Shown piece by piece: positions 50,901-60,520 of a stretch of DNA of 64,000 bases. The stretch is from Eubacterium sp. GTDB taxonomy: Bacteria > Bacillota > Clostridia > Oscillospirales > Acutalibacteraceae. Every line of letters starts with the position of its first letter. Positions within the stretch are counted from its first letter, which is position 1. The position numbers and the translations under genes are program-made. Where the stretch lies: NCBI GenBank assembly GCA_015655975.1, contig DVEP01000024.1:1-64000 (forward strand), written 5' to 3'. The notes under the pieces are model-generated. The model was not told the DNA's origin. It saw only the letters and a program-made list of their open reading frames with translations, and made no database searches.

Positions 50901-52892
50901 ATGGAAAAATTCAAAAAATTTGTCAAACCTTTTTTCTCAAAAACAGCCGCATACATATTTTTCATATTTGCTGCGGGCGCATATATGTTTATGAGCAATG
51001 CGACATGGACATATTCATGGATAGCCGATTTGTATCCGCTCGGAGAAAAGTTTGTACCTGCGTTTTTGTGTGTAACTGTTGTTTGTATGGTTTTTTCTGC
51101 TATACAAATGATTTTACAAATTGTGTTTAAAGAGAAAAAGCCGACCGCTTTAAAAAGAGTGCTTGAAGTTTTATATATGATTTGCGCAGTCTTTTCAGTG
51201 ATTGCCTTCATTTATACATTAGTGCTTTTATTAGGTCTTGATTCGGGCTATTCTGCCGCAAACATTGCTCGCGGTTTGAGCGCTGTTGTATCCGATTTGT
51301 TTTTGTTCGGTTTTGTGTGCGCACTGCCTGTTGCTTTGCTTTTTTGCGACTCTGCAAAAAAGATATGGAAAATAGCAGTTACAGAAATAGTTGTAGCGGC
51401 ACTTATGGCAACGCCTGTCGTACTCAATCAAACCGTTTCAAGTTCGCAAAACGGCAGTAAAATACCTGTTGTAAATATGCAGTCGGAAAATGCTGTGCTC
51501 GGTGCAAAAGTTACCTATGAAAGTCTCAAAAAGGGAGAGAAAGCAGACGCTGAAAACTTGCTGAAAGACAGCGGTTATTGGACTCCTCAGGACCCTGCCC
51601 GTATGCCTGAAGATAAAACAAAAGACATTAATAACAGCTATGTTGAAATTGAACTTGCAAAAACAAGTACATTTAACACTGCTTTGATTGAAGAAATAGG
51701 CAACGAAGTAGAGTATTTTCGCTTGCAGGCAAAGGTAAATGACGAGTGGAAAACTATATACCAAAGCGAGAAAATTCAGTCAAGTCGTTTGTGCAGTTTC
51801 GACCCTGTTACAACAGATGCAGTTCGCCTTTCTATTGACAAGTTCAAGGACAGCGAAACACCTGCAAAAATCAAATCTTTAAGTCTTTACAATGAGCCAA
51901 AGCGAGATGCGAGCGAGTTTGAGGTAACTGCATATCAGCGTCTTGACGGAGATGTTCCGACAGAGATTTTAGCAAAAGGCGAAGACTATGTTAAAAATTA
52001 TGCCCGTTTTTACGATGTTTACAGCACTGTCATTGTTTTCGGCGCTATACATTGGGATGCAAACGGACAAATGAATTTTGGCGACGGCGGAGAAGAGAAG
52101 TTTTCTCGTGAACTCAGTGCGCTGAAAGAAATCATATCAAAGCGTTCAAATCAGGAACACGAGGTAAAAGTGATTGTTACAACGCTTGCGGACGGTACAT
52201 GGCAAGACCTTGAAAACGGTGTGAACAGTTATATGACAGAGCATTGGGAAAGCATTGCCGACCAAACAATCGAATTTGCCGAGAAGTACGATATTGACGG
52301 TGTAGATATTGACTGGGAATATCCTCAAACACCAAACGATTGGAAAGTTTTCGACAATTTCATTGCTCGTCTGGATGACGGCATACAAAAAACAAAGCCA
52401 AACGCAATTTTGTCCGGCGCTTTGTCATCCGGTGCACTCGGTATGACGGAAGAAACGCTTGACAGGTTCGACCAAATTCAATATATGGCGTACGACGGTC
52501 AGGACGAGGACGGCTATCAAAGTTCTTTGCAGCAGGCTCAAGAGGGATTGCAGGCATTTGTTGATAACGGCGCAGATATTAAAAAAATCAATATAGGTAT
52601 AGCGGCTTACGGCAGACCTGTTAATCTGAGTCCGTATTGGGGCGATTGGCGTACTTTACAGCAGGCAAACTATTGGGACAACAAGTACTACAATGTAGTT
52701 ACGGGCGACCAATTATATGACGGAACATTTTGTTCTCCTGCTTTGGCGGGCGATAAAACTGCATACGCTTTGTTCAGCGGTGCAGGCGGTGTAATGGTTT
52801 TCCGTGTGGCTTGCGACAAAACTATGGATGACCCCAACAGCGTTGCAAGAGGTATTGAAAATACACTTCATCGCTATGCAGAAAATTGGTAA
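50901..52892 (+). CDS. Membrane-embedded GH18-family protein
   Basis: 663 aa in three parts. Residues 1-180 hold about five TM helices (15-33, 52-76, 90-112, 130-150, 158-178). Residues 195-335 look like an F5/8 (discoidin-like) carbohydrate-binding module (YVEIELAKTSTFNTALIEE ... VRLSID). Residues 340-663 are a GH18 catalytic domain with the complete DxxDxDxE motif DGVDIDWE (466-473) and the later QYMAYD. Active residues are intact, so chitinase- or endo-beta-N-acetylglucosaminidase-like activity on GlcNAc linkages is expected at the outer face. A multi-TM anchor on a GH18 enzyme is unusual. Single gene with its own promoter and terminator. Confidence 0.85.
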   Translation: MEKFKKFVKPFFSKTAAYIFFIFAAGAYMFMSNATWTYSWIADLYPLGEKFVPAFLCVTVVCMVFSAIQMILQIVFKEKKPTALKRVLEVLYMICAVFSVIAFIYTLVLLLGLDSGYSAANIARGLSAVVSDLFLFGFVCALPVALLFCDSAKKIWKIAVTEIVVAALMATPVVLNQTVSSSQNGSKIPVVNMQSENAVLGAKVTYESLKKGEKADAENLLKDSGYWTPQDPARMPEDKTKDINNSYVEIELAKTSTFNTALIEEIGNEVEYFRLQAKVNDEWKTIYQSEKIQSSRLCSFDPVTTDAVRLSIDKFKDSETPAKIKSLSLYNEPKRDASEFEVTAYQRLDGDVPTEILAKGEDYVKNYARFYDVYSTVIVFGAIHWDANGQMNFGDGGEEKFSRELSALKEIISKRSNQEHEVKVIVTTLADGTWQDLENGVNSYMTEHWESIADQTIEFAEKYDIDGVDIDWEYPQTPNDWKVFDNFIARLDDGIQKTKPNAILSGALSSGALGMTEETLDRFDQIQYMAYDGQDEDGYQSSLQQAQEGLQAFVDNGADIKKINIGIAAYGRPVNLSPYWGDWRTLQQANYWDNKYYNVVTGDQLYDGTFCSPALAGDKTAYALFSGAGGVMVFRVACDKTMDDPNSVARGIENTLHRYAENW

Positions 52893-52904
52893 TTAAACAG
52901 TGAA

Positions 52905-52945
52905 AAATCTCTCTATTGCAGAAAATGCTTTAGGGAGATTTTTTA
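52905..52945 (+). terminator. Terminator of the GH18 gene
   Basis: AAATCTCTCTA (52905-52915) pairs with TAGGGAGATTT (52931-52941, one G-U), then T's. Confidence 0.8.
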
Positions 52946-52993
52946 TTGAAAAATTAAATTATTTATAAAAAATAGTATAATATTTGTTTTTAA

Positions 52994-53022
52994 TTGATTA
53001 GTTTTTTGTTTTATGGTAAAAT
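52994..53022 (+). promoter_or_regulatory. Promoter of the YesN-like gene
   Basis: TTGATT (52994-52999), 17 bp, TAAAAT (53017-53022), about 63 bp before the ATG. Confidence 0.6.
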
Positions 53023-53084
53023 TAACATAAATAAGTAATACTTTTTGCTAATTATGTGCAAGTTTTTATAAATGGGAGAAAGAT

Positions 53085-54668
53085 ATGAATTATACAGTTC
53101 TTGTAGTAGATGACGAAGAAGACCAAAGACACGCTTTAATACAAAGAGTAGATTGGAAAACGGCAGGTTTTCGTGTGATAGGCGAGGCTGAAAACGGCGT
53201 TGAAGCGCTTGAACTTGTTGAAACGCTTGAACCTGACCTTGTGCTGACAGATATTAAAATGCCTATGATGTCAGGACTTGAACTTGCGGCAAGAATAAGA
53301 GAAATTCGACCTGCAACTCAGATAGTTATTTTGAGCGGATACGACAGGTTTGAGTATGCGCAGACTGCCATAAAATACAATATAATCAGTTATTTACTGA
53401 AACCGATTTCGTCTCGTGAGTTTTCAAACGAACTTTTGAAAATACGGGGCAGAATGGACGAGAGATTTGAAAGTATGACAAAATCTCCGACTGTCAAAGA
53501 GGACGAAAATTCAAAAAGACTCGGAAAAACCGAATTTTTACTGCCGTTGATTTTGGGAAATTCTGAAAAGGTTACGGACGAGTCTGTTTTGAAAATGCGT
53601 GCAGAAAAACTCGGTTTGATAAACGGTGAAACAAACAATTTTGCGATTTTTGTTTCAAAGTTTAAAAATGCACAAAATAAAAATTGTACAACAAGAGAAC
53701 ACATTTCTTTTGTAAGTGCAATCATTGACAAATATGTTAAAAGTGAAAGTTTCTTTGTTTCGGGCAGAATTGTAACTTTTGCTGTAAGTAAAGAGAATGA
53801 TATTTCTTCTGCTTTGGGTTTGCCTGTTCTTGAGATTGTGCAGTCTGCAAAACGAGTTTTACAACAAACTTGTACAATAGGTGTCAGCAGAGAGTTCAAA
53901 GATTTTTCCGATTGTTCAAACGCGTATTTTCAGGCAGTTACGGCAAGACGATACACTGCAGACGGAACGAGTGATGTTCGTTTTATCGACGACCAGGAAC
54001 ACGATTCGGAGTTTGAGTTTGAGTATGTTGAAAAGTCTGTTTTCAAACTTGAGCAGTTGCTGAAAGTCGGCACAAAAGAAGATTTGCAAGATTTTTTGAA
54101 AAGTTTGTACGAGTCAAAAAACAAAGAAAGCGCCGATTTCCTCATAATACAAATCCTCGCAACTGTTTACAGAACTGTTAGCGCAGTTTCGGACAAACCT
54201 GCTTTGACGGAACTTGTTTCATCAAACCCGATTTACGCAAAAACGGCTTTTTACGACAGCGAAAAAAATATGCGCTCCGATTTGACAAATCTTTGTTTCA
54301 ACGCTATGGACATTATTTCAAAAAGCAGAAAAAGAGACACTGAGATTTTGTGCGACAAAGTTCTTCAGATTATAGACGAAGAGTACGGCAAGGACGATTT
54401 GTCTTTGACAGGCGTAAGCACGCGTTTAGCGGTAAGTCCGAACTATTTGAGTGCGCTCATCAAAAAGACAAAAAAGAAAAATTTTGTTGCGCTTGTAACG
54501 GAAAGAAGAATGAAAGCGGCGTATGATATGCTGACCTGTACTTCTATGAAAATCCACGAAATATCGGAAAAGTGCGGATACAACGACCAACATTATTTTA
54601 GTTACTGTTTTAAAAAGTTTTACGGTCGGTCGCCGAATAAAATCAGAGAGGGAAATTTGGAGGTGTAA
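53085..54668 (+). CDS. YesN-type response regulator with AraC DNA-binding domain
   Basis: 527 aa. Receiver domain at 1-120: VVDDEEDQRHAL, phospho-Asp in LVLTDIKMPMMSG (about Asp57), and Lys in SYLLKPIS. A middle region of about 280 residues is of unknown fold. The C-terminal AraC/XylS domain has two HTHs (LSLTGVSTRLAVSPNYLSALIKK and IHEISEKCGYNDQHYFSYCFKKFYGRSPNKIRE). It pairs with the kinase that starts 2 bp after its stop, and likely activates the sugar importer operon downstream. Confidence 0.95.
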   Translation: MNYTVLVVDDEEDQRHALIQRVDWKTAGFRVIGEAENGVEALELVETLEPDLVLTDIKMPMMSGLELAARIREIRPATQIVILSGYDRFEYAQTAIKYNIISYLLKPISSREFSNELLKIRGRMDERFESMTKSPTVKEDENSKRLGKTEFLLPLILGNSEKVTDESVLKMRAEKLGLINGETNNFAIFVSKFKNAQNKNCTTREHISFVSAIIDKYVKSESFFVSGRIVTFAVSKENDISSALGLPVLEIVQSAKRVLQQTCTIGVSREFKDFSDCSNAYFQAVTARRYTADGTSDVRFIDDQEHDSEFEFEYVEKSVFKLEQLLKVGTKEDLQDFLKSLYESKNKESADFLIIQILATVYRTVSAVSDKPALTELVSSNPIYAKTAFYDSEKNMRSDLTNLCFNAMDIISKSRKRDTEILCDKVLQIIDEEYGKDDLSLTGVSTRLAVSPNYLSALIKKTKKKNFVALVTERRMKAAYDMLTCTSMKIHEISEKCGYNDQHYFSYCFKKFYGRSPNKIREGNLEV

Positions 54669-54670
54669 CA

Positions 54671-56407
54671 TTGAAAAAACATAAAAAAAGCATACATCTA
54701 TCCACCCTCACTATCATTGCAATCAGCGTAACGGTTGTTGCAGCCGTTGCAATATGTATGTTTATGTTTGCGGATGTTTATGATAAAACTCTGCTGAAGA
54801 ATACTTCCGTCAGTTCCGAACAGTCGGTGCAGCAAACGACTATTGCAGTTGACAATTATCTTGATGAGATGAAACAAAAACTTGCGCAGATAAGCAAAGA
54901 AATAGCGCAGTCGGACAGCGCGGAAGATATTGATAATAAAATTTCAATGATAACAAGATTGCAAAGTGATATTTATTCTGTAATGATTTATGATTCAAAC
55001 GGAAAATTGCTTGCATACGGCTCTGAAAACAGCCGCATAAAAGACAGTGTTGAAAAAAATCTGTCTTTTGACAAAGAATTGTTTGAAAATGCAGATAGTT
55101 TTGCCGTTTCTTCTCCGCATGTGCAAAACCTGTTTCAGGAAGAGTATCCGTGGGTTGTAACGATTGCAGTAAAAGAAAAAAATACTTTGTTTGACGGAGA
55201 TGTCTATATAGCGATAGATTTTAAATTTTCGGAAATTGCAAAGTATATTGACAATGTCGGAATAGGCACCCACGGATATTGCTATATTATAGATAAAAAC
55301 GGCAATGTTGTATATCATCCTCAGCAGCAACTTTTGTTTTCCGGTTTGAAAGACGAAGATATTGAAAAAGTTTCGTCTTTTTCGGACGGTGTGCATAGTC
55401 AGAACAATACTATATATACTTTAAATACGGCGTCGGACGGGAATTGGAGAATTGTCGGCATGAGTTTTATTGACGACTTGGCGGCAGAAAGAACAACTCA
55501 AATTTTAAGAGGCGTTTTAATTTCATTTTTTTGCTGTGCCGTTTTAGCATTGCTGACGCTCATTGTTTTTTCAAAAATTGTTACTGCACCCGTAAGACGA
55601 CTTGTGAAGGCTATGAAATCTTTTGAAAAGTCTGCCGATTCGTTTCGTTACGAAGCAGGTAATGAAAGCGTTGCCGAAATAAAAGTTTTATCCGACTCTT
55701 TTGAACATATGGCAAAAATGACAAAGCAGTTGATGGAAAGAGTCAGAAAAGAAGAAATCACTCTGAGAAAAACAGAACTCAAGGCGCTCCAGGCACAAAT
55801 CAACCCACACTTTTTGTACAATACTCTTGATTCAATTCAGTGGATGTGTGAACAGGGCAAGAATGAAGACGCAGTCGAAATGGTAGGCGCTTTGGCAAAA
55901 CTTTTCAGAATAAGTATAAGCAGAGGCAAGGAACTTATACCGATTAAAGACGAGATGCGACACGCCGAAAGTTATTTGATTATTCAAAGTTACAGATATA
56001 AAAATCAGTTCACCTACGAGTTTTTTATTGACCCTGATTTAGAAGATTGCCTTTGCAATAAAATTACCGTTCAACCGTTGATTGAAAACGCTATATATCA
56101 CGGTATAGACAGAATGGTGGACGAAGGAAAAATTACAATCAGAGTTCAAAAAGCGGACGATAACGATATTTTTATTGAAATCGAAGACAACGGCGTCGGT
56201 ATGAGCGAAGAACAGTGCAAGCGAATTCTTGAAAAAGAACACAGTGATTCGAGCGGTATAGGCGTTAAAAATGTAAATGACCGTTTGAAAATTTATTTCG
56301 GAGAAAAGTACGGTATAAGCATTAAAAGTGAACTCGACGAAGGTACAACAGTTACTGTCAGAATACCTCAAATCAGAAAGGAGAACGAAAATGAAATTCA
56401 AGTATAA
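54671..56407 (+). CDS. YesM-type sensor histidine kinase
   Basis: 578 aa. TM1 at about 11-33, a dCache-like extracellular sensor (40-270, with GYCYIIDKNGNVVYHPQ), TM2 at about 277-300, HAMP (300-355), His_kinase domain with QINPHFLYNTLDSIQWM and HATPase_c with QPLIENAIYHGI and SSGIGVKNVNDRL. Members of this group often sense sugars through an extracellular binding protein. The start is TTG at 54671 after GGAGGTG. It overlaps the binding-protein gene by 17 nt. Confidence 0.95.
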   Translation: MKKHKKSIHLSTLTIIAISVTVVAAVAICMFMFADVYDKTLLKNTSVSSEQSVQQTTIAVDNYLDEMKQKLAQISKEIAQSDSAEDIDNKISMITRLQSDIYSVMIYDSNGKLLAYGSENSRIKDSVEKNLSFDKELFENADSFAVSSPHVQNLFQEEYPWVVTIAVKEKNTLFDGDVYIAIDFKFSEIAKYIDNVGIGTHGYCYIIDKNGNVVYHPQQQLLFSGLKDEDIEKVSSFSDGVHSQNNTIYTLNTASDGNWRIVGMSFIDDLAAERTTQILRGVLISFFCCAVLALLTLIVFSKIVTAPVRRLVKAMKSFEKSADSFRYEAGNESVAEIKVLSDSFEHMAKMTKQLMERVRKEEITLRKTELKALQAQINPHFLYNTLDSIQWMCEQGKNEDAVEMVGALAKLFRISISRGKELIPIKDEMRHAESYLIIQSYRYKNQFTYEFFIDPDLEDCLCNKITVQPLIENAIYHGIDRMVDEGKITIRVQKADDNDIFIEIEDNGVGMSEEQCKRILEKEHSDSSGIGVKNVNDRLKIYFGEKYGISIKSELDEGTTVTVRIPQIRKENENEIQV

Positions 56408-57362
56408 GCCGATTTTTGCCGTTCTTCTTTGTGTAGCGATAGTTTTCGGGTGCTGTGCCTGTCATTTGAAAGGAAGCAAAGAAAAAAAGAATATAGCGGT
56501 AATTGTCAAGTCAACAACTTCAGATTTTTGGGGCAATGTTGAAAACGGTGTAAATTCAGCCGCAACAGAGTACAATGTATCTGTAACTTTTGAAGGCCCC
56601 GACAATGAAGAGGACTACATTACTCAAAATAAAATGATAAAAAAAGCCATAGACAACAATGTTGACGCCATAGTTTTTTCTGCAATAGACTACTATAAGT
56701 CAACCGAGTTGATAAATGAGGCAGTGAGAAAAGGAATCAAAGTTGTTACCGTTGACAGCGGCGTTGACTCGAATATGGTAGATATGTTTATCGGCACAGA
56801 CAACTACCAGGCAGGAAAAATGGCGGCGGAGGCTGCAATAAAAGATTTTGACAGCAACGAAAAAATTTGTGTAGGTATTGTAAACTACAACCAAAGTACA
56901 GACAACGGACAGCGAAGAGAAGCAGGTTTCAGAGATTATATAGAGAGTGTTTCAAACGCTGAGATTACTGCTGCTGTAAATGTTGATTCAAATACTACAA
57001 GTGCACAGGCGGGTACGGTGTCGCTTTTGCACAAGTATCCTCAAATAAATGTCGTTGTAACATTCAACGAGTGGACAACTCTCGGAGTCGGCAACGCTAT
57101 CAAACAGTTGTCGCTTGCCGACAGTGTGAAAACGGTCGGTTTTGATACAAATGTCGTTTCAATAGGTATGCTTGAAACAGGCGAGATGGATGTTTTAGTT
57201 GTTCAAAACCCGTTTGCTATCGGGTATCTCGGCGTTAAAAATGCAAGCGACTTAATAGACGGTAAAAAAACCGACTCAAAAGTTTACACTTCCGCTACCG
57301 TAATAACAAAAGAAAATATGTATGACGCAGATAATCAAAAAATTTTGTTTAGGTTTAAATAA
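56391..57362 (+). CDS. Sugar-binding lipoprotein linked to the YesNM system
   Basis: 324-aa periplasmic-binding-type lipoprotein (Peripl_BP_4, RbsB/MglB-like). Signal peptide with Cys at 21 (VFGCCAC). The ligand domain begins KKNIAVIVKSTTSDFWGNVENGVNSAA; further blocks are DAIVFSAIDYY, VVTVDSGVDSNMVDMFIGTDN, VVTFNEWTTLGVGNAIK and VGFDTNVVSIGMLETGEMDVLVVQNPF. The start is ATG 56391 after AAGGAG, inside the kinase gene. As the third gene of the two-component operon, it is more likely the sensing partner of the kinase than a transport component; the importer has its own binding protein. Confidence 0.9.
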   Translation: MKFKYKPIFAVLLCVAIVFGCCACHLKGSKEKKNIAVIVKSTTSDFWGNVENGVNSAATEYNVSVTFEGPDNEEDYITQNKMIKKAIDNNVDAIVFSAIDYYKSTELINEAVRKGIKVVTVDSGVDSNMVDMFIGTDNYQAGKMAAEAAIKDFDSNEKICVGIVNYNQSTDNGQRREAGFRDYIESVSNAEITAAVNVDSNTTSAQAGTVSLLHKYPQINVVVTFNEWTTLGVGNAIKQLSLADSVKTVGFDTNVVSIGMLETGEMDVLVVQNPFAIGYLGVKNASDLIDGKKTDSKVYTSATVITKENMYDADNQKILFRFK

Positions 57363-57751
57363 ACATTTTTCATTTGCATAAAATAACTCCTTACATTTAA
57401 TAATAATTATAACATTATATATAATCGGGCTTAATTTCATATATAAAATATTTAACTGATTGTGTATTTTGCAATAATTTATGTTAAGTTTTTTAACATT
57501 AAAATGTATTTTTGACAACAAAATATATGGTATTTATTAATATTTGTCGACTTTTTTGTAGGATGTTACAAAAAATCAACCGTTTATTTGTCGATAATAA
57601 CAGTTTATGTTTTCAATTAAGTTAAAAATTGTACATTTTCAATAAAAAATCACATTCAATAAATTAACTTGCGAGAATATAATTAAGTCAACGGTTGACA
57701 AGAGAAAAGTCAATCAAAAATACTATTAAATATAATAGGGAGGAACTAAAA
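57363..57751 (+). promoter_or_regulatory. Regulatory region of the mgl operon
   Basis: 389 bp without a gene. A 10-bp direct repeat TATTTGTCGA lies at 57541-57550 and 57585-57594, 44 bp apart, about four helical turns. The 8-mer TCAACCGT (57576-57583) returns inverted as ACGGTTGA (57691-57698), which is part of the palindrome GTCAACGGTTGAC (57687-57699). A -10 TATAAT lies at 57678-57683 with a weak -35 TTCAAT 17 bp before; the palindrome covers the expected start. ATGTTAA/TTAACAT (57481-57499) is a further stem-loop. The direct repeats suit activation by the AraC-type regulator; the palindrome suits a repressor. Confidence 0.5.
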
Positions 57752-58846
57752 ATGAAAATGAAAAAAATAATTGCGTTATGTCTTGCAGTTGTTCTTGCTT
57801 TGGGACTTGCAGCTTGCAGCAGCGGTTCAGGTGACGGAGACAACAAGAAAGACAACAAGGGTGAAATCTCTGTATTTTACTACACATTTAGCGACGCTTA
57901 TATTTCAAGTGTTCGTGCAGCAGTAGATAAAATCTTTGATGATGCAGGCGTAAACTATCAAAACTATGACGCAAACAGTAACCAGACAACTCAGACAGAG
58001 CAGGTTCAGACAGCCATTTCAAAAGGCTCAAAAGCACTCATTGTCAATGTAGTTGACACAGGTTCAAACGACGCAGCTCAAACAATCACTGACCTTGCAA
58101 AGCAAAATAACATTCCTGTTATTTTCTTCAACCGTTCAGTTGACGAGTCAGTTATTTCAAGCTATGACAAAGCAGTTTTCGTTGGTACAGACTACGAAAT
58201 GGCAGGTCATATGCAGGGCAAAATGATTGGTGAATACCTTGTTTCTAACTATGACAAAGTAGATTTGAACGGCGACGGTAAAATCAGCTATGTAATGTTC
58301 AAAGGTCAGGAAGGCAATATGGAAGCTATTGCTCGTACACAGTTTGGTGTAGAAGACTGTAATAAAGTTCTTACTGATGCAGGCAAACCAAAACTTGAAT
58401 TCTATGACCCGTCAAACACAAACCTTTACCTTGTTGACCAAAACGGCGCTTGGTCGTCTGCGGCAGCAACCGACTATATGAACACAATCCTTGCAAAGCA
58501 TAGCACAGCAAACAAAAACATGGTAGAACTCGTTATCGCAAACAACGACGAAATGGCTATCGGTGCTATCTCTGCTCTTCAGGCAGCAGGCTACAATAAA
58601 GAAGGCGCTACAACAATTCCGGTATTCGGTGTTGATGCAACAGACCCTGCAAAAGACGCTATCGCAAAAGGTACAATGGTTGGTACAATCAAACAGAATG
58701 CAGAAGGTATGGCAAATGTTATCACAACTGTTACAACAAACTTGCTCGAAGGCAAATCAACATTTGAAGGTGTTGAAGCTGACCAAGTAGTAGGAACATG
58801 GCGTGTAAACATTCCTTACGAAACCTATACAGGCGAAAAAAAATAA
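57752..58846 (+). CDS. mglB: Galactose/glucose-binding lipoprotein MglB
   Basis: A 364-aa substrate-binding lipoprotein of a CUT2 importer. Lipobox LAAC with Cys22. Family marks: the EF-hand-like calcium loop DLNGDGKISYVMFKGQ as in E. coli MglB, then the hinge and ligand strands IANNDEMAIGAISALQAAG and FGVDATDPAKDAIAKG. The start is ATG 57752 after GGGAGG; an upstream ATG has no site. The codon pattern suggests high expression. A hairpin follows the gene and may raise its level over the ATPase and permease. Confidence 0.95.
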   Translation: MKMKKIIALCLAVVLALGLAACSSGSGDGDNKKDNKGEISVFYYTFSDAYISSVRAAVDKIFDDAGVNYQNYDANSNQTTQTEQVQTAISKGSKALIVNVVDTGSNDAAQTITDLAKQNNIPVIFFNRSVDESVISSYDKAVFVGTDYEMAGHMQGKMIGEYLVSNYDKVDLNGDGKISYVMFKGQEGNMEAIARTQFGVEDCNKVLTDAGKPKLEFYDPSNTNLYLVDQNGAWSSAAATDYMNTILAKHSTANKNMVELVIANNDEMAIGAISALQAAGYNKEGATTIPVFGVDATDPAKDAIAKGTMVGTIKQNAEGMANVITTVTTNLLEGKSTFEGVEADQVVGTWRVNIPYETYTGEKK

Positions 58847-58859
58847 TTTAACATTAAAT

Positions 58860-58921
58860 GCAGCTACGCCTTGTGCGTGGCTGCTGTTAAAGTAAAAAAC
58901 AATTCGGCTCCCTTACCGAAT
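58860..58921 (+). other. Two intercistronic hairpins between mglB and mglA
   Basis: GCAGCTACGC (58860-58869) pairs with GCGTGGCTGC (58875-58884); no real T-run follows. ATTCGG (58902-58907) pairs with CCGAAT (58916-58921). They probably stabilise the mglB mRNA or cause partial termination, giving an excess of binding protein. Confidence 0.65.
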
Positions 58922-58952
58922 AATTTACACACAAGACAGGAGACGGGTTTGT

Positions 58953-60500
58953 ATGGACAAAAATATAAATAAAAATATCGGTGCCGAAAACAGCAAGGAA
59001 GATGAACTTGTTCTTCTGCGAATGGAGAATATAGAAAAAGTTTTCCCGGGTGTTAAAGCACTGGATAAAGTTTCTTTGACAGTTAAAAGAGGAACTGTAC
59101 ATGCGCTGATGGGCGAAAACGGTGCAGGAAAGTCAACTTTAATGAAGTGCCTTTTCGGTGTGTACAATAAAGATGGCGGAAATATTTACCTTGAGGGTAA
59201 AGAGATAAATTTTAAGAGTTCAAAAGAGGCTCTTGAAAACGGTGTTGCAATGGTTCACCAGGAATTAAACCAGGCACTTAAAAGAAATGTAATGGACAAT
59301 ATGTGGCTCGGTCGTTTTCCAACGATTGCAAAAGGCATTCCTATTACAAGCGAAAAGAAAATGTACAAGGCTACAAAAGAAATATTTGATGAACTTGAAA
59401 TTGATGTTGACCCTAAAATGATAATGAGCAAAATGCCGGTTTCACAGCGTCAAATGGTAGAAATTGCAAAAGCAGTTTCGTACAATTCAAAAATAATCGT
59501 TTTTGACGAGCCTACTTCATCGCTTACAGAAGAAGAAGTAGAACACCTTTTTAAAATTATAAATATGCTCAGAGACCGTGGATGCGGTATTATTTATATC
59601 TCTCACAAAATGGAAGAGATACTTCGTATTTCAGACGAAGTAACTATAATGCGTGACGGTAAATGGATAGCAACAAGGTCGGCAGACAGTTTGACAATGG
59701 AAGAAATCATTAAACTGATGGTTGGTCGTGAACTCACAAATCGCTATCCCCCTAAAGACAATGTTATAGGTGATGTGCTTTTAGAAGTAAAAGACCTTTC
59801 GGCAGAGTATTCACACTTGAGAGATGTGTCTTTTACAGCAAGAAAAGGCGAAATAATAGGCATTGCGGGTCTTGACGGTTCGGGCAGAACAGAGTTGCTT
59901 GAAAATATTTTCGGCGTTGCAACAAGACGAAGCGGTACAATAATGCTTGACGGCAAAGAAACCAGAAACCGCAACGCAAGAGAGTCTATAAAAAACGGCT
60001 TTGCATTGCTTACTGAGGAAAGACGCGCTACCGGTATCTTCGGCATTCTCAACATACGGGAAAACGCAGTCATTTCAAGCCTTAAAAAGTATCAGGTAGG
60101 ACCGTTTTTGAGTAAAAAGAAGATGAAAGAAAGCACAGATTGGTGCATTAAAGCTATGAGAATAAAAACACCTGATCAGGAGACAAAAATCCGTTCTCTT
60201 TCAGGCGGTAACCAACAAAAAGTTATTCTCGGTCGCTGGCTTTTGACAGACCCGACTGTTCTTTTGTTAGATGAACCGACTCGCGGTATAGATGTCGGTG
60301 CTAAATATGAAATTTATCAGTTAATTATTGACCTTGCAGATAAGGGAAAAACTGTTATTATGGTTTCCTCCGAAATGCCCGAGTTGCTCGGCGTATGCGA
60401 CCGTATTTTAGTTATGTCAGGTGGTAAACTCGCCGGCGAAGTTGATGCGGCAACTACTACTCAGGAAGAAATCATGGCACTTGCTGCTAAATATGTATAA
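58953..60500 (+). CDS. mglA: Galactose/methyl-galactoside importer ATPase MglA
   Basis: 515-aa double ATPase of CUT2 importers. First half: Walker A GENGAGKST, VHQELNQAL (Q-loop), MPVSQRQMVEIAKAVSYNSKI in place of a strict LSGGQ, FDEPTSSL. Second half: degenerate Walker A GLDGSGRTELLEN, LSGGNQQKVILGRWL, LLLDEPTRGIDVGAK. As usual for CUT2 proteins, only one site has full signatures. GACAGGAGACG before the ATG. Confidence 0.96.
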   Translation: MDKNINKNIGAENSKEDELVLLRMENIEKVFPGVKALDKVSLTVKRGTVHALMGENGAGKSTLMKCLFGVYNKDGGNIYLEGKEINFKSSKEALENGVAMVHQELNQALKRNVMDNMWLGRFPTIAKGIPITSEKKMYKATKEIFDELEIDVDPKMIMSKMPVSQRQMVEIAKAVSYNSKIIVFDEPTSSLTEEEVEHLFKIINMLRDRGCGIIYISHKMEEILRISDEVTIMRDGKWIATRSADSLTMEEIIKLMVGRELTNRYPPKDNVIGDVLLEVKDLSAEYSHLRDVSFTARKGEIIGIAGLDGSGRTELLENIFGVATRRSGTIMLDGKETRNRNARESIKNGFALLTEERRATGIFGILNIRENAVISSLKKYQVGPFLSKKKMKESTDWCIKAMRIKTPDQETKIRSLSGGNQQKVILGRWLLTDPTVLLLDEPTRGIDVGAKYEIYQLIIDLADKGKTVIMVSSEMPELLGVCDRILVMSGGKLAGEVDAATTTQEEIMALAAKYV

Positions 60501-60520
60501 GAAATGGAGGAAACACAGAT

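Noticed and set aside
57276..57521. 81-aa minus-strand ORF before mglB
   Set aside because: AT-rich chance frame without ribosome site, overlapping the binding-protein gene's end.
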